A DNA stretch of 5,754 nt from Deltaproteobacteria bacterium (GTDB lineage Bacteria > Myxococcota_A > Polyangia > HGW-17). Below, piece after piece: positions 1-3,566 of this stretch; positions within the stretch are counted from its first letter, which is position 1, and every line of letters begins with the position of its first letter. Location of the stretch: assembly GCA_003249585.1 (NCBI GenBank), contig QKIM01000631.1:1-5754 (forward strand). Direction: 5' to 3'. Position numbers and translations under genes: made by a program. The notes below the pieces were generated by a model. The model made no database searches, had not been told where the DNA came from, and saw only the letters and a list, made by a program, of their open reading frames with translations.

Positions 1-3
1 CGG

Positions 4-17
4 GACCCGCCAGGGTC
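4..17 (-). repeat. Short inverted repeat at window edge
   Basis: Read on the minus strand this is GACCC, loop TGGC, GGGTC: a perfect 5-bp stem. It is short and GC-rich, so it could be chance. It is the last structure before the window ends, and no U-run follows within the window. Confidence 0.3.
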
Positions 18-119
18 TACTCCAGAGAGCAAGAACCCAAGAGCAGGAGATTCCCGGAGAGACGAGGGAACTTTCAGTGTGGGCGGTGGGGAAAGAAGCC
101 CGTAGCCCCAGAGATCGAA

Positions 120-145
120 GGCCTGGATCCGCAGGATCCATGGCC
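120..145 (-). repeat. Strong hairpin centred on paired GGATCC
   Basis: On the minus strand: GGCC, bulged A, TGGATCC, loop TGC, GGATCCA, GGCC. This makes 11 base pairs with one bulged base and a three-base loop. It lies in the gene-free region and has no T-tract 3' of it, so it does not look like an intrinsic terminator. The double GGATCC is part of the symmetry. It could be an RNA hairpin or a DNA site for a dimeric protein. Confidence 0.5.
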
Positions 146-160
146 CCCTCCTTCAGGAGC

Positions 161-180
161 CCAGGTATCAAACCCCCTGG
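161..180 (-). repeat. Inverted repeat CCAGG/CCTGG
   Basis: A perfect 5-bp stem with a 10-base loop. On the minus strand the loop region reads GGGTTTGATA, which loosely recalls a tRNA T-loop, but no acceptor stem or anticodon arm can be fitted around it. Confidence 0.3.
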
Positions 181-253
181 TGCCGTTGGGGGGGATACGT
201 ACCCACGCGCATCCGGGCTTCCACCTTTGCGCTAGGGGGTCCCCACCCCGCCG

Positions 254-271
254 GGATTGCAACCCATTGCG
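254..271 (-). repeat. Copy 1 of shared element CGCA-N-GGGTTGCAATCC
   Basis: On the minus strand this reads CGCAATGGGTTGCAATCC. The 12-base core GGGTTGCAATCC recurs exactly at 2883-2894, again preceded by CGCA but with one base instead of two between them. Both copies are intergenic and in the same orientation. The core contains the palindrome TTGCAA. This copy also carries GCAA-TGGG-TTGC, a 4-bp inverted repeat. It could be a promoter element or protein-binding site; the function is unknown. Confidence 0.5.
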
Positions 272-357
272 TTACAGAGTTGCTAACAACCGTGGGCCCA
301 TTGGCGCCCTACCTTGCCGTGAGTATGGCGCAACATAGGCCCTAACGCCACGACACA

Positions 358-421
358 GGGGTGGCCGGTATCCGTCGGACTCTTCGTGGGAGACGCGGAG
401 CCCTAGAACACCGACCACCCC
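358..421 (-). ncRNA. Long rod-like hairpin, candidate structured RNA
   Basis: On the minus strand the 5' arm (421-406) pairs with the 3' arm (373-358) over 16 consecutive positions. Three of these are G-U pairs that would be A-C mismatches in a plus-strand RNA, so the symmetry favours minus-strand transcription. Inside lie a small internal loop, a 6-bp stem (GGGCTC with GAGTCC, one G-U), another small internal loop, a 3-bp stem and a CTCCC apical loop. That loop is complementary to a GGGAG Shine-Dalgarno core such as the one before the 111-aa gene just upstream. It directly abuts the hairpin at 422-451. The structure is well supported by sequence; calling it an independent RNA gene is inference. 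Confidence 0.4.
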
Positions 422-456
422 GATACTCGGGAAACCTCGTTTCCCGGTATCCGTCG
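365..456 (-). repeat. 13-bp direct repeat, copies at 365-377 and 444-456
   Basis: The sequence CCGGTATCCGTCG occurs twice on the plus strand, 79 bp apart start to start. Each copy lies in an arm of one of two adjacent hairpins. The spacing is close to a tRNA gene length, but no tRNA can be folded here. The repeat may reflect a local duplication or an RNA conformational switch. Confidence 0.5.
422..451 (-). repeat. Hairpin abutting the 358-421 structure
   Basis: On the minus strand: GATAC, CGGGAAAC, loop GAG, GTTTCCCG, bulged A, GTATC. This gives 13 base pairs with one bulge and a three-base loop, ending exactly where the next hairpin begins. Its 5' arm holds the first copy of CGACGGATACCGG (456-444). 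The second copy (377-365) forms the 3' arm of the neighbouring hairpin, so alternative pairings between the two structures are possible. There is no T-tract. Confidence 0.5.
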
Positions 457-490
457 TTCGATCGCTTCGGCTGCCACCGCTCGCGAGCTC

Positions 491-505
491 ACCCCCGGTG
501 GGGGT
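491..505 (-). repeat. GC-rich hairpin 3' of the 111-aa gene
   Basis: A perfect 6-bp stem, ACCCCC with GGGGGT, and a three-base loop, 20 bp past the stop codon of the 111-aa membrane protein. Further GC-rich runs and the palindrome at 479-488 surround it. It could help end or stabilise the transcript, but there is no U-run, so calling it an intrinsic terminator is not justified. Confidence 0.35.
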
Positions 506-524
506 GGGGCCCGGGGGCCTGGCG

Positions 525-860
525 CTAGGCCAGACCCCTGAGCCGCCGCTGGTGGTCGATCAGGGCCACCTTGCCGATCAGGCTGGTGACCAGGGCGATC
601 ATGCCCATCGCCGTTCCCGTCCCGATCATCACGTGGGACAGGTAGCCGGTGCCGAAGAGCACGATCAGGGTCCCCGGACCGGTGACGGCGAACCGCCAGA
701 AGCCAGGGATCCGCTCGATGGTCATCATCAGGCCGAGCACGAGCAACGCGCCGGCGATGATGCCACCCATGATGTGGGCGAGCCCACTGAACCAGACGAT
801 CGCGATCACGACCGCCAAGGCTCCCGCGGCACTGAAGCCGCTCTGGTTGTGCTGTGCCAT
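525..860 (-). CDS. Small multi-span membrane protein, 111 aa
   Basis: Function not recognised. The protein is strongly hydrophobic, with likely membrane segments near residues 9-28, 30-48, 62-78 and 80-101, so three or four spans. Glycines fill the segments, with few charges between them apart from ERIPGFWR (49-56). The C-terminal tail DHQRRLRG is basic, which by the positive-inside rule puts it in the cytoplasm. The start is ATG with GGGAGA five bases upstream. It is the last gene before the gene-free region and follows the 178-aa gene after 102 bp holding two hairpins. A phage membrane protein could be a holin, a superinfection-exclusion protein or an envelope-altering factor; nothing in the sequence chooses among these. 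That it is a gene is likely, from the hydrophobic pattern and ribosome binding site. Confidence 0.85.
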   Translation of the reverse strand: MAQHNQSGFSAAGALAVVIAIVWFSGLAHIMGGIIAGALLVLGLMMTIERIPGFWRFAVTGPGTLIVLFGTGYLSHVMIGTGTAMGMIALVTSLIGKVALIDHQRRLRGLA

Positions 861-898
861 ACGAGTCTCCCTTCGTCAGGCACTGGGGTCACCAGAGA

Positions 899-930
899 TG
901 CCCCGCCTGGGATCTCTCCCAGGCGGGGCA
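899..930 (-). repeat. Twin hairpin A, 14-bp stem with GAGA tetraloop
   Basis: On the minus strand the arms TGCCCCGCCTGGGA and TCCCAGGCGGGGCA pair perfectly around the loop GAGA, a GNRA tetraloop. It lies between the 178-aa and 111-aa genes. No T-tract follows (the next bases are TCTCTGG), so it is not a classic intrinsic terminator. A near copy sits at 1609-1640 and differs by a compensatory pair change. It may be a U-less terminator, a processing site or a stabilising 5' or 3' structure. Confidence 0.7.
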
Positions 931-934
931 AGGA

Positions 935-947
935 GGGACTGAGTCCC
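935..947 (-). repeat. Short hairpin GGGAC-TCA-GTCCC
   Basis: A perfect 5-bp inverted repeat with a three-base loop, just upstream (in transcription sense) of twin hairpin A and 15 bp past the stop codon of the 178-aa gene. With hairpin A it makes the 861-962 gap a tandem of two hairpins. Confidence 0.4.
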
Positions 948-962
948 GTGAGTTCCGCCTCC

Positions 963-1499
963 CTACGAGGGGAGCACGTCCTCGTCGCCATCGGGGATGG
1001 CGTCGGAACCGGCCGGAGCGCCGTCGGGCTTGCCGATGGCCGCGCGGTACTGGGGGTTGACCACGTTCAGGAAGTGGTCGTTCCAGCCGCGCTTGTTCTT
1101 GCCGGTGCGGGGGCCGAAGGACTTGTAGACCTGGCCCTGCAGGTCGGCGCTCGGATCGGGCTGCTGCAGGTACAGCATGAACACCGAGTCGGCGACGACC
1201 TCCTTGCCGTCCTTCAGGATGCGCTCGTCCGTGACGCGTCCCGTGTCGTAGTCCAGCTTGGTGGTGCTGAACGACACGAAGATGCCGTCGCTGGTGAGCC
1301 GGCGGCGGATGTCCGCGAGGACCTCCGTCGCGTTCTCGACCTCGCCCGACTCCAGGGAGTCGAGCAGGGCCGCGATGGCCTTCTCCTGCGGGTGCGGGAG
1401 ACGGACCAGGAACCGCTCGGACCGGGTCTTCGCGGTCTCGCCACGCTCGGCGAGCAGTGCCTCCATCGAGACGGAGGCGGGGGTGGACTTCTTGTCCAT
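963..1499 (-). CDS. Hypothetical protein with acidic C-terminal tail, 178 aa
   Basis: Function not recognised. Residues 1-30 are polar and probably flexible. Residues 38-68 look helical and charged. Residues 72-112 alternate in a way that suggests beta strands (GIFVSFSTTKLDYD, VVADSVFMLYL). Residues 121-155 are basic and aromatic (KSFGPRTGKNKRGWNDHFLN), which could contact nucleic acid. The tail 160-178 is Gly/Ala/Pro-rich and acidic (AIPDGDEDVLPS), a layout loosely like single-stranded-DNA-binding proteins, but no OB-fold signature can be claimed. The start is ATG at 1499 with GGAGGG nine bases upstream. A 5-bp hairpin (1500-1512) fills the gap and covers part of the Shine-Dalgarno, hinting at translational control. 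It follows the 156-aa gene after 176 bp of structured RNA. Confidence 0.85.
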   Translation of the reverse strand: MDKKSTPASVSMEALLAERGETAKTRSERFLVRLPHPQEKAIAALLDSLESGEVENATEVLADIRRRLTSDGIFVSFSTTKLDYDTGRVTDERILKDGKEVVADSVFMLYLQQPDPSADLQGQVYKSFGPRTGKNKRGWNDHFLNVVNPQYRAAIGKPDGAPAGSDAIPDGDEDVLPS

Positions 1500-1512
1500 A
1501 GGGCTATGCCCT
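1500..1512 (-). promoter_or_regulatory. Hairpin overlapping the ribosome binding site of the 178-aa gene
   Basis: On the minus strand AGGGC, loop ATA, GCCCT forms a perfect 5-bp hairpin ending directly before the ATG. The Shine-Dalgarno GGAGGG (1514-1509) shares four bases with the 5' arm. Folding would partly hide the ribosome site, or bring an exposed GGAG closer to the start. Either way it could tune translation. The pairing is seen; the effect is inferred. Confidence 0.4.
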
Positions 1513-1535
1513 CCATGAGTCTTCGGGTGGGAGTT

Positions 1536-1554
1536 TCAGCGCGTACGACGCTGA
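1536..1554 (-). repeat. Leader hairpin TCAGCG/CGCTGA
   Basis: A perfect 6-bp stem with a seven-base loop containing the palindrome CGTACG. Directly beside it lies the 8-bp palindrome GTGTACAC (1556-1563). Both belong to the 176-bp structured leader between the 156-aa and 178-aa genes and could be RNA structure or protein-binding sites. Confidence 0.4.
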
Positions 1555-1564
1555 CGTGTACACA

Positions 1565-1594
1565 GGGGAACGAGACCCGAATCACTCGTTCACC
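1565..1594 (-). repeat. Leader inverted repeat GAACGAG/CTCGTTC
   Basis: A perfect 7-bp stem, extended past one mismatch by two more pairs, around a ten-base loop. It lies between twin hairpin B and the hairpin at 1536-1554, so the leader of the 178-aa gene is almost entirely stem-loops. Confidence 0.4.
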
Positions 1595-1608
1595 TGGATC
1601 ACGCAAGT

Positions 1609-1640
1609 TGCCCCGCCCCGGATCTCTCCGAGGCGGGGCA
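1609..1640 (-). repeat. Twin hairpin B, 14-bp stem with GAGA tetraloop
   Basis: On the minus strand TGCCCCGCCTCGGA pairs with TCCGGGGCGGGGCA around GAGA. One pair is a U-G wobble that would be a C-A mismatch in a plus-strand RNA, so the structure fits minus-strand transcription. Compared with hairpin A (899-930), one G-C pair has become C-G on both sides, a compensatory change. It lies 35 bp past the stop of the 156-aa gene. No T-tract follows. Confidence 0.7.
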
Positions 1641-1675
1641 TGGGATCACGGAAAGGAGTGGGTTGGTCCCAGCGC

Positions 1676-2146
1676 CTACGCGACGCCGGGGGCCAACGTG
1701 CCGGTGATCTCCGGCAGCGGGACGGACGGGGCCGTGGGCGTCGTCTCCTTCGCCTTCGACCCCTTCACGGCGGTCATCGCCGCGGCCTTGCCGGCCACGG
1801 CGATGTGGGCCGCCTTCTTCACCTCGGCCAGGTTCGCCTCGGACACGCCGGCCTTCACGCAGGCCTCGTGGATCTCGTCGGCGGTCGGCGTCTCCTTGCG
1901 GGACACCAGGTCCTGGATCAGGCGCAGGGCGATGCCCTTCTGGTGGCGGGCGTCCGCGGCGTTCCAGCCGTCGCGCACGTTCTCGCCGATGTAGCGCGTC
2001 GCCTGCTTGACCCCGGGGATCTGGTGCAGGTAGAACGCGCCCTGGCCGATTCCGCCGAGGACGATGTCGCCCGCGACCTTGTCGGCACCCTTGCCGATCG
2101 AAGCCAGCACGCCCGGCTTCTCGCTCTTCTTCTCGCTCTCGCTCAT
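1676..2146 (-). CDS. Hypothetical protein, 156 aa
   Basis: Function not recognised. The N-terminus is very polar (MSESEKKSEK). Residues 20-60 contain a Gly-rich stretch (GDIVLGGIGQGAFYLHQIPG) that is not hydrophobic enough to be a clear membrane span. Residues 62-125 are Ala-rich and charged, probably helical (LRLIQDLVSRKE, EIHEACVKAG, LAEVKKAAHIAVAGKAAAM). Residues 136-156 form a Thr/Pro-rich tail. ATG at 2146 is chosen over the in-frame GTG at 2158 because GGAGG (2156-2152) lies five bases before the ATG, whereas the GTG overlaps that Shine-Dalgarno. It follows the 41-aa gene after 87 bp. There are no cysteines other than C96, so metal binding is unlikely. It is soluble and cytoplasmic by appearance. 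Confidence 0.85.
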   Translation of the reverse strand: MSESEKKSEKPGVLASIGKGADKVAGDIVLGGIGQGAFYLHQIPGVKQATRYIGENVRDGWNAADARHQKGIALRLIQDLVSRKETPTADEIHEACVKAGVSEANLAEVKKAAHIAVAGKAAAMTAVKGSKAKETTPTAPSVPLPEITGTLAPGVA

Positions 2147-2175
2147 GGCAGCCTCCACATCCTGGACTCATTCAA

Positions 2176-2204
2176 CCCACGACACGGATGTGTGATGACG
2201 TGGG
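2176..2204 (-). repeat. Hairpin in the gap before the 156-aa gene
   Basis: The arms CCCACG and CGTGGG pair. Inside them ACAC pairs with GTGT around a four-base loop, with a five-base one-sided bulge, giving about ten base pairs in all. It lies between the 41-aa and 156-aa genes. There is no T-tract, so termination is not supported. Confidence 0.4.
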
Positions 2205-2210
2205 CATGTG

Positions 2211-2322
2211 GGGAGGAAAACCCGGAAGAGAACTCACTCCTCCGTCTGCTTCGAGCCAGGCAGCATCGCCACCAGCACGAAGAAGGCCGGGATCGCCAAC
2301 CCCCACAGGGAGGAAAACCCGG
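2211..2322 (-). repeat. 15-bp direct repeat, copies at 2211-2225 and 2308-2322
   Basis: Plus-strand GGGAGGAAAACCCGG occurs exactly twice, 97 bp apart. One copy lies in the coding part of the 41-aa gene (encoding about AGFSSL) and the other just past its stop codon. A third copy with 13 of 15 matches lies at 2604-2618 inside the 91-aa gene. The copies keep the same orientation. A binding site or remnant duplication are both possible. Confidence 0.6.
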
Positions 2323-2359
2323 CATCCACCCAGTTCTGCAGCATCCGCGTGATGCTCAC
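2234..2359 (-). CDS. Tiny single-span membrane protein, 41 aa
   Basis: Function not recognised. A short polar or amphipathic start (residues 1-12) is followed by one hydrophobic segment, about residues 13-33 (LWGLAIPAFFVLVAMLPG within it), and a short charged tail, SKQTEE. The start is GTG at 2359, overlapping the TGA stop of the 68-aa gene by four bases (GTGA), with AGAGG about five bases upstream, so translation is probably coupled. An upstream extension in the same frame reads as a shadow of the 68-aa gene and has no ribosome site. With its partner it forms a two-protein membrane pair. A holin-like or membrane-disturbing role is possible but unproven. Being short, it rests on overlap, ribosome site and hydrophobic profile. 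Confidence 0.7.
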   Translation of the reverse strand: MSITRMLQNWVDAGFSSLWGLAIPAFFVLVAMLPGSKQTEE

Positions 2360-2562
2360 GGCATCCTCTTCAGGACCACCTGGTAACCGTCGCCGATCAC
2401 CATGGCGTTCTCGATGCGGTACTGCTGCTGATGGATGGAGACCTGCTGACCCACCCAGCCATCGGGCCGATCGGTGGTCACCTCCGTGCCCCAGCAGAGC
2501 ACGAAGATCACACCGATGGCCGCGAAGACCAGGAGGGCGCACTGACCGATGCTCTTCAGCAC
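2356..2562 (-). CDS. Small membrane-anchored protein, 68 aa
   Basis: Function not recognised. Residues 2-6 carry one lysine (LKSIG), then a hydrophobic segment at about residues 7-24 (CALLVFAAIGVIFVLCW), then about 44 polar residues that look like a small beta-rich domain (VGQQVSIHQQQYRIENAMVIGDGYQVVLKR). This fits an N-terminal signal anchor with the domain outside the cytoplasm. The FVLC sequence is not a convincing lipobox. The start is GTG at 2562, chosen because AGGAGG sits six bases upstream; a longer frame to 2628 has no such site and overlaps the 91-aa gene. The Shine-Dalgarno overlaps the TAG stop of the 91-aa gene, and the end overlaps the 41-aa gene start, so the three are one translational unit. 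Confidence 0.8.
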   Translation of the reverse strand: MLKSIGQCALLVFAAIGVIFVLCWGTEVTTDRPDGWVGQQVSIHQQQYRIENAMVIGDGYQVVLKRMP

Positions 2563-2572
2563 GGCACACCTC

Positions 2573-2848
2573 CTAGAACAGGAGCAACTGCTGCTCCTGC
2601 TTGGGGAGGGAAACCCGACGCTTCCCACCCCTCCGCCCGAAGTGGCTCAACAGGCAGCGACGCAGTCGCTCCTCGCCGAACGGATCCTCGGACGACACAG
2701 GCATCAACTCCTGCGCGATGCGACGCGCCAGCGTCGGCACGTCAGCGCCCTTCGCGTACTGCTGACGGAACGTCTCACAAGCCACGCTCCAGATCTCCTG
2801 CGGGATGCAGTACTCCACCCCGCGGACGATTACGCTCACCACGGCCAT
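2573..2848 (-). CDS. Small protein with C-terminal clamp-binding-like motif, 91 aa
   Basis: No family recognised. Residues 1-12 suggest a beta strand (AVVSVIVRGVEY). Residues 16-50 look helical (EIWSVACETFRQQ, TLARRIAQELM). Residues 55-70 are charged (EDPFGEERLRRCLLSHF), followed by a basic flexible stretch, GRRGGKRR (71-78). The last five residues are QLLLF, matching the Q-L-x-L-F pentapeptide by which bacterial polymerases and partners bind the beta sliding clamp. A terminal motif after a basic linker fits a clamp-tethered or clamp-inhibiting protein, but this is inference from five residues. ATG at 2848 has GGAGG six bases upstream; the longer TTG start at 2920 has none. It is first in a tightly coupled trio, 171 bp past the terminator of the NADAR gene. 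Confidence 0.85.
   Translation of the reverse strand: MAVVSVIVRGVEYCIPQEIWSVACETFRQQYAKGADVPTLARRIAQELMPVSSEDPFGEERLRRCLLSHFGRRGGKRRVSLPKQEQQLLLF
2579..2599 (-). repeat. Inverted repeat at the 3' end of the 91-aa gene
   Basis: CAGGAGCA, loop GCAGT, TGCTCCTG: a perfect 8-bp stem within the codons for QEQQLLL, four bases upstream of the TAG/AGGAGG junction. In the mRNA it would sit just before the ribosome site of the 68-aa gene and could affect coupling or RNA stability. It may also be a by-product of the CAG/CTC-rich codons. Confidence 0.4.
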
Positions 2849-3002
2849 GCGATACCTCCAATGAGGGAGTGAAGCCCGCAATGGATTGCAACCCCTGCGC
2901 GTCAGCGCCCACCAACCCAACCCCGCGCCAGCGGGAGAGGGTAGCGGGGCACCAGCCCAGCATCACGGGCCTGCGCGACAGCGCGGGGGTAGCGGAGTGT
3001 AT
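2849..3002 (-). other. Intergenic region likely to hold a promoter
   Basis: After the terminator that ends the NADAR transcript, this is the only gap among the upstream genes large enough for a new promoter. No clear -35/-10 pair for a sigma-70-type factor is visible. It contains copy 2 of the GGGTTGCAATCC element (2883-2899) about 35 bases before the start codon, a GCAAT-CC-ATTGC inverted repeat, and a small GGAGT/ACTCC inverted repeat (2994-3008) beside the terminator tail. Confidence 0.35.
2883..2899 (-). repeat. Copy 2 of shared element CGCA-N-GGGTTGCAATCC
   Basis: On the minus strand this reads CGCAGGGGTTGCAATCC, sharing CGCA plus the 12-base core with copy 1 at 254-271. It lies 35 bases before the ATG of the 91-aa gene. 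Continuing 3', TTGCAATCCATTGC contains the inverted repeat GCAAT-CC-ATTGC. A regulatory site is a reasonable guess. Confidence 0.5.
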
Positions 3003-3006
3003 GACT

Positions 3007-3039
3007 CCCAAAAGAGAAAGCCCGGGGTCTCCCCCGGGC
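3007..3039 (-). terminator. Terminator-like hairpin after the NADAR gene
   Basis: On the minus strand GCCCGGGG, loop GAGA (a GNRA tetraloop), CCCCGGGC is followed at once by TTTCTCTTTTGGG. This 8-bp GC stem plus T-rich tail begins 15 bp past the TAG stop of the NADAR gene. The tail is shared with the elements at 3514-3552 and 5690-5726. It is the best-placed intrinsic terminator of the three because 171 bp separate it from the next start codon. Confidence 0.8.
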
Positions 3040-3054
3040 AATCTCCGTCTTCGC

Positions 3055-3486
3055 CTACTGGCGCAGCTCTGCGCGCAGCTCCATGAGGATCTTCCCCATG
3101 TGGTTCTTGCCGTGGCCCTCGCTGTCCACGCCCCAGAAGCGATCGCCCCAGGGCGCGTACTCGACGAGCTCCTCCTCACCCGTGGCCAGGAGCTTCTCCT
3201 TGAGCTCCGGGTTGTGGGTGAACTTCTGCCGCACCACCGCCTTCATGAAGCCCAGCTTCTTCTGGTCCCAGTCGGGACGGAGGGTGACGTAGCGACCGCG
3301 CTTCTTGGCCTCGAACCCATTGCGTGCAGCATGGATGCGATCCCGTTCGCGCTTGTCCGTGGTCTTGCAGGCCTGGAACAGGTGCTCCGAGGAGCCCCAG
3401 ATCCTGCCGCCCGACCCTGGCACGTCGCAGGCGAACATGTTGGAGAGCCACTTGTAGGTAGCAGACTTGGAGTTGAACAGAATCAT
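3055..3486 (-). CDS. NADAR-family (YbiA-like) protein, 143 aa
   Basis: NADAR proteins (formerly DUF1768, with E. coli YbiA as a member) cleave N-glycosidic bonds of ADP-ribose-type or riboflavin-pathway substrates in the cytoplasm. Some reverse guanine ADP-ribosylation made by DarT1 toxins. The family hallmarks are present in order: an N-terminal F-x-S-x5-LSNMF-like strand (residues 4-18), SSEHLFQACK (32-41) with the conserved Glu34, LRPDWDQKK (69-77), a VVRQKFTHNPELKEKLLATG stretch (84-103), ELVEY (106-110), then W-G-D-x-FWG and GHGKN-x-MGKILMELR (113-138). At 143 aa it is near the usual 150-160, so complete. ATG at 3486 has AAGGAG seven bases upstream; longer in-frame starts run through the terminator hairpin. 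It lies between two terminator-like hairpins as a single-gene unit. In a phage it may undo ADP-ribosylation-based defence, which is inference. Confidence 0.92.
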   Translation of the reverse strand: MILFNSKSATYKWLSNMFACDVPGSGGRIWGSSEHLFQACKTTDKRERDRIHAARNGFEAKKRGRYVTLRPDWDQKKLGFMKAVVRQKFTHNPELKEKLLATGEEELVEYAPWGDRFWGVDSEGHGKNHMGKILMELRAELRQ

Positions 3487-3502
3487 GTCTGTTCTCCTTT
3501 CC

Positions 3503-3516
3503 GGGATGAAGATCCC
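3503..3516 (-). repeat. Short hairpin in the NADAR leader
   Basis: On the minus strand GGGAT, loop CTTC, ATCCC, directly after the TTTGGG end of the upstream terminator tail and about four bases before AAGGAG. Small inverted repeats also follow the other two terminator tails (2994-3008 and 5669-5684), so the arrangement may be part of a recurring module. Confidence 0.35.
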
Positions 3517-3556
3517 AAATGAGAAAGGCTGGGGGATTGCTCCCCCAGCCTTCTCG
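3514..3556 (-). terminator. Terminator-like hairpin after the 688-aa gene
   Basis: On the minus strand AAGGCTGGGGGA pairs perfectly (12 bp) with TCCCCCAGCCTT around GCAA, a GNRA tetraloop. Outer GAG/CTC pairing past one bulged T extends the stem, and the tail is TTTCTCATTTGGG. It starts 11 bp past the TAG stop. Only about 28 bases separate the tail from the next ATG, too little for a full promoter, so some read-through is likely and it may set relative expression of the NADAR gene. Confidence 0.75.
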
Positions 3557-3566
3557 GTGGTACGTG

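Larger units (their letters stand above)
1..524 (-). other. Structured non-coding region, no credible gene
   Basis: No open frame here has a ribosome binding site. The longest, on the minus strand at 74-262, would need a TTG start with no Shine-Dalgarno. Inverted repeats run through the whole stretch: 4-17, 87-110, 120-145, 161-180, 358-421, 422-451, 479-488 (a perfect 10-bp palindrome) and 491-505. The part below about position 110 is pyrimidine-rich on the minus strand. It could hold one or more non-coding RNAs, the leader of a gene beyond the window edge, or degenerate tRNA genes. No canonical tRNA cloverleaf was found by eye. The hairpins are seen directly; any function is inference. Confidence 0.55.

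Noticed and set aside
74..262. Minus-strand 62-codon frame in the gene-free region
   Set aside because: It needs a TTG start with no Shine-Dalgarno, and its sequence covers several inverted repeats. The peptide has no recognisable character.
150..300. Possible tRNA genes on the minus strand: T-arm-like GGGTTGCAATCCC, GGGTACGTATCCC and GGGTTTGATACC, and a D-arm-like TAGCGCAAAGGTGGAAGC
   Set aside because: None of the T-loops has a normal TTCRA core, and no acceptor stem or anticodon arm with T33 could be fitted around any of them. ARAGORN or tRNAscan-SE in relaxed mode would decide whether decayed tRNAs are present.
365..456. CRISPR-like or tandem repeat array
   Set aside because: Only two 13-bp copies exist, each in a different hairpin context, with no third copy at the same spacing.
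498..1994. Plus-strand open frame of about 498 codons
   Set aside because: It runs antisense through three good minus-strand genes and both twin hairpins, has no Shine-Dalgarno, and its protein is low-complexity Gly/Arg/Asp/His-rich.
2488..2562. Lipoprotein signal peptide in the 68-aa protein (FVLC)
   Set aside because: The residue before the cysteine is Leu rather than Gly/Ala/Ser and -3 is Phe, so the lipobox is not satisfied. A plain signal anchor fits better.
2431..3522. Plus-strand open frame of about 363 codons (and another at 1556-2386)
   Set aside because: Both cross several minus-strand genes and intergenic hairpins and lack ribosome sites. The minus-strand genes have better starts, including one recognised family.
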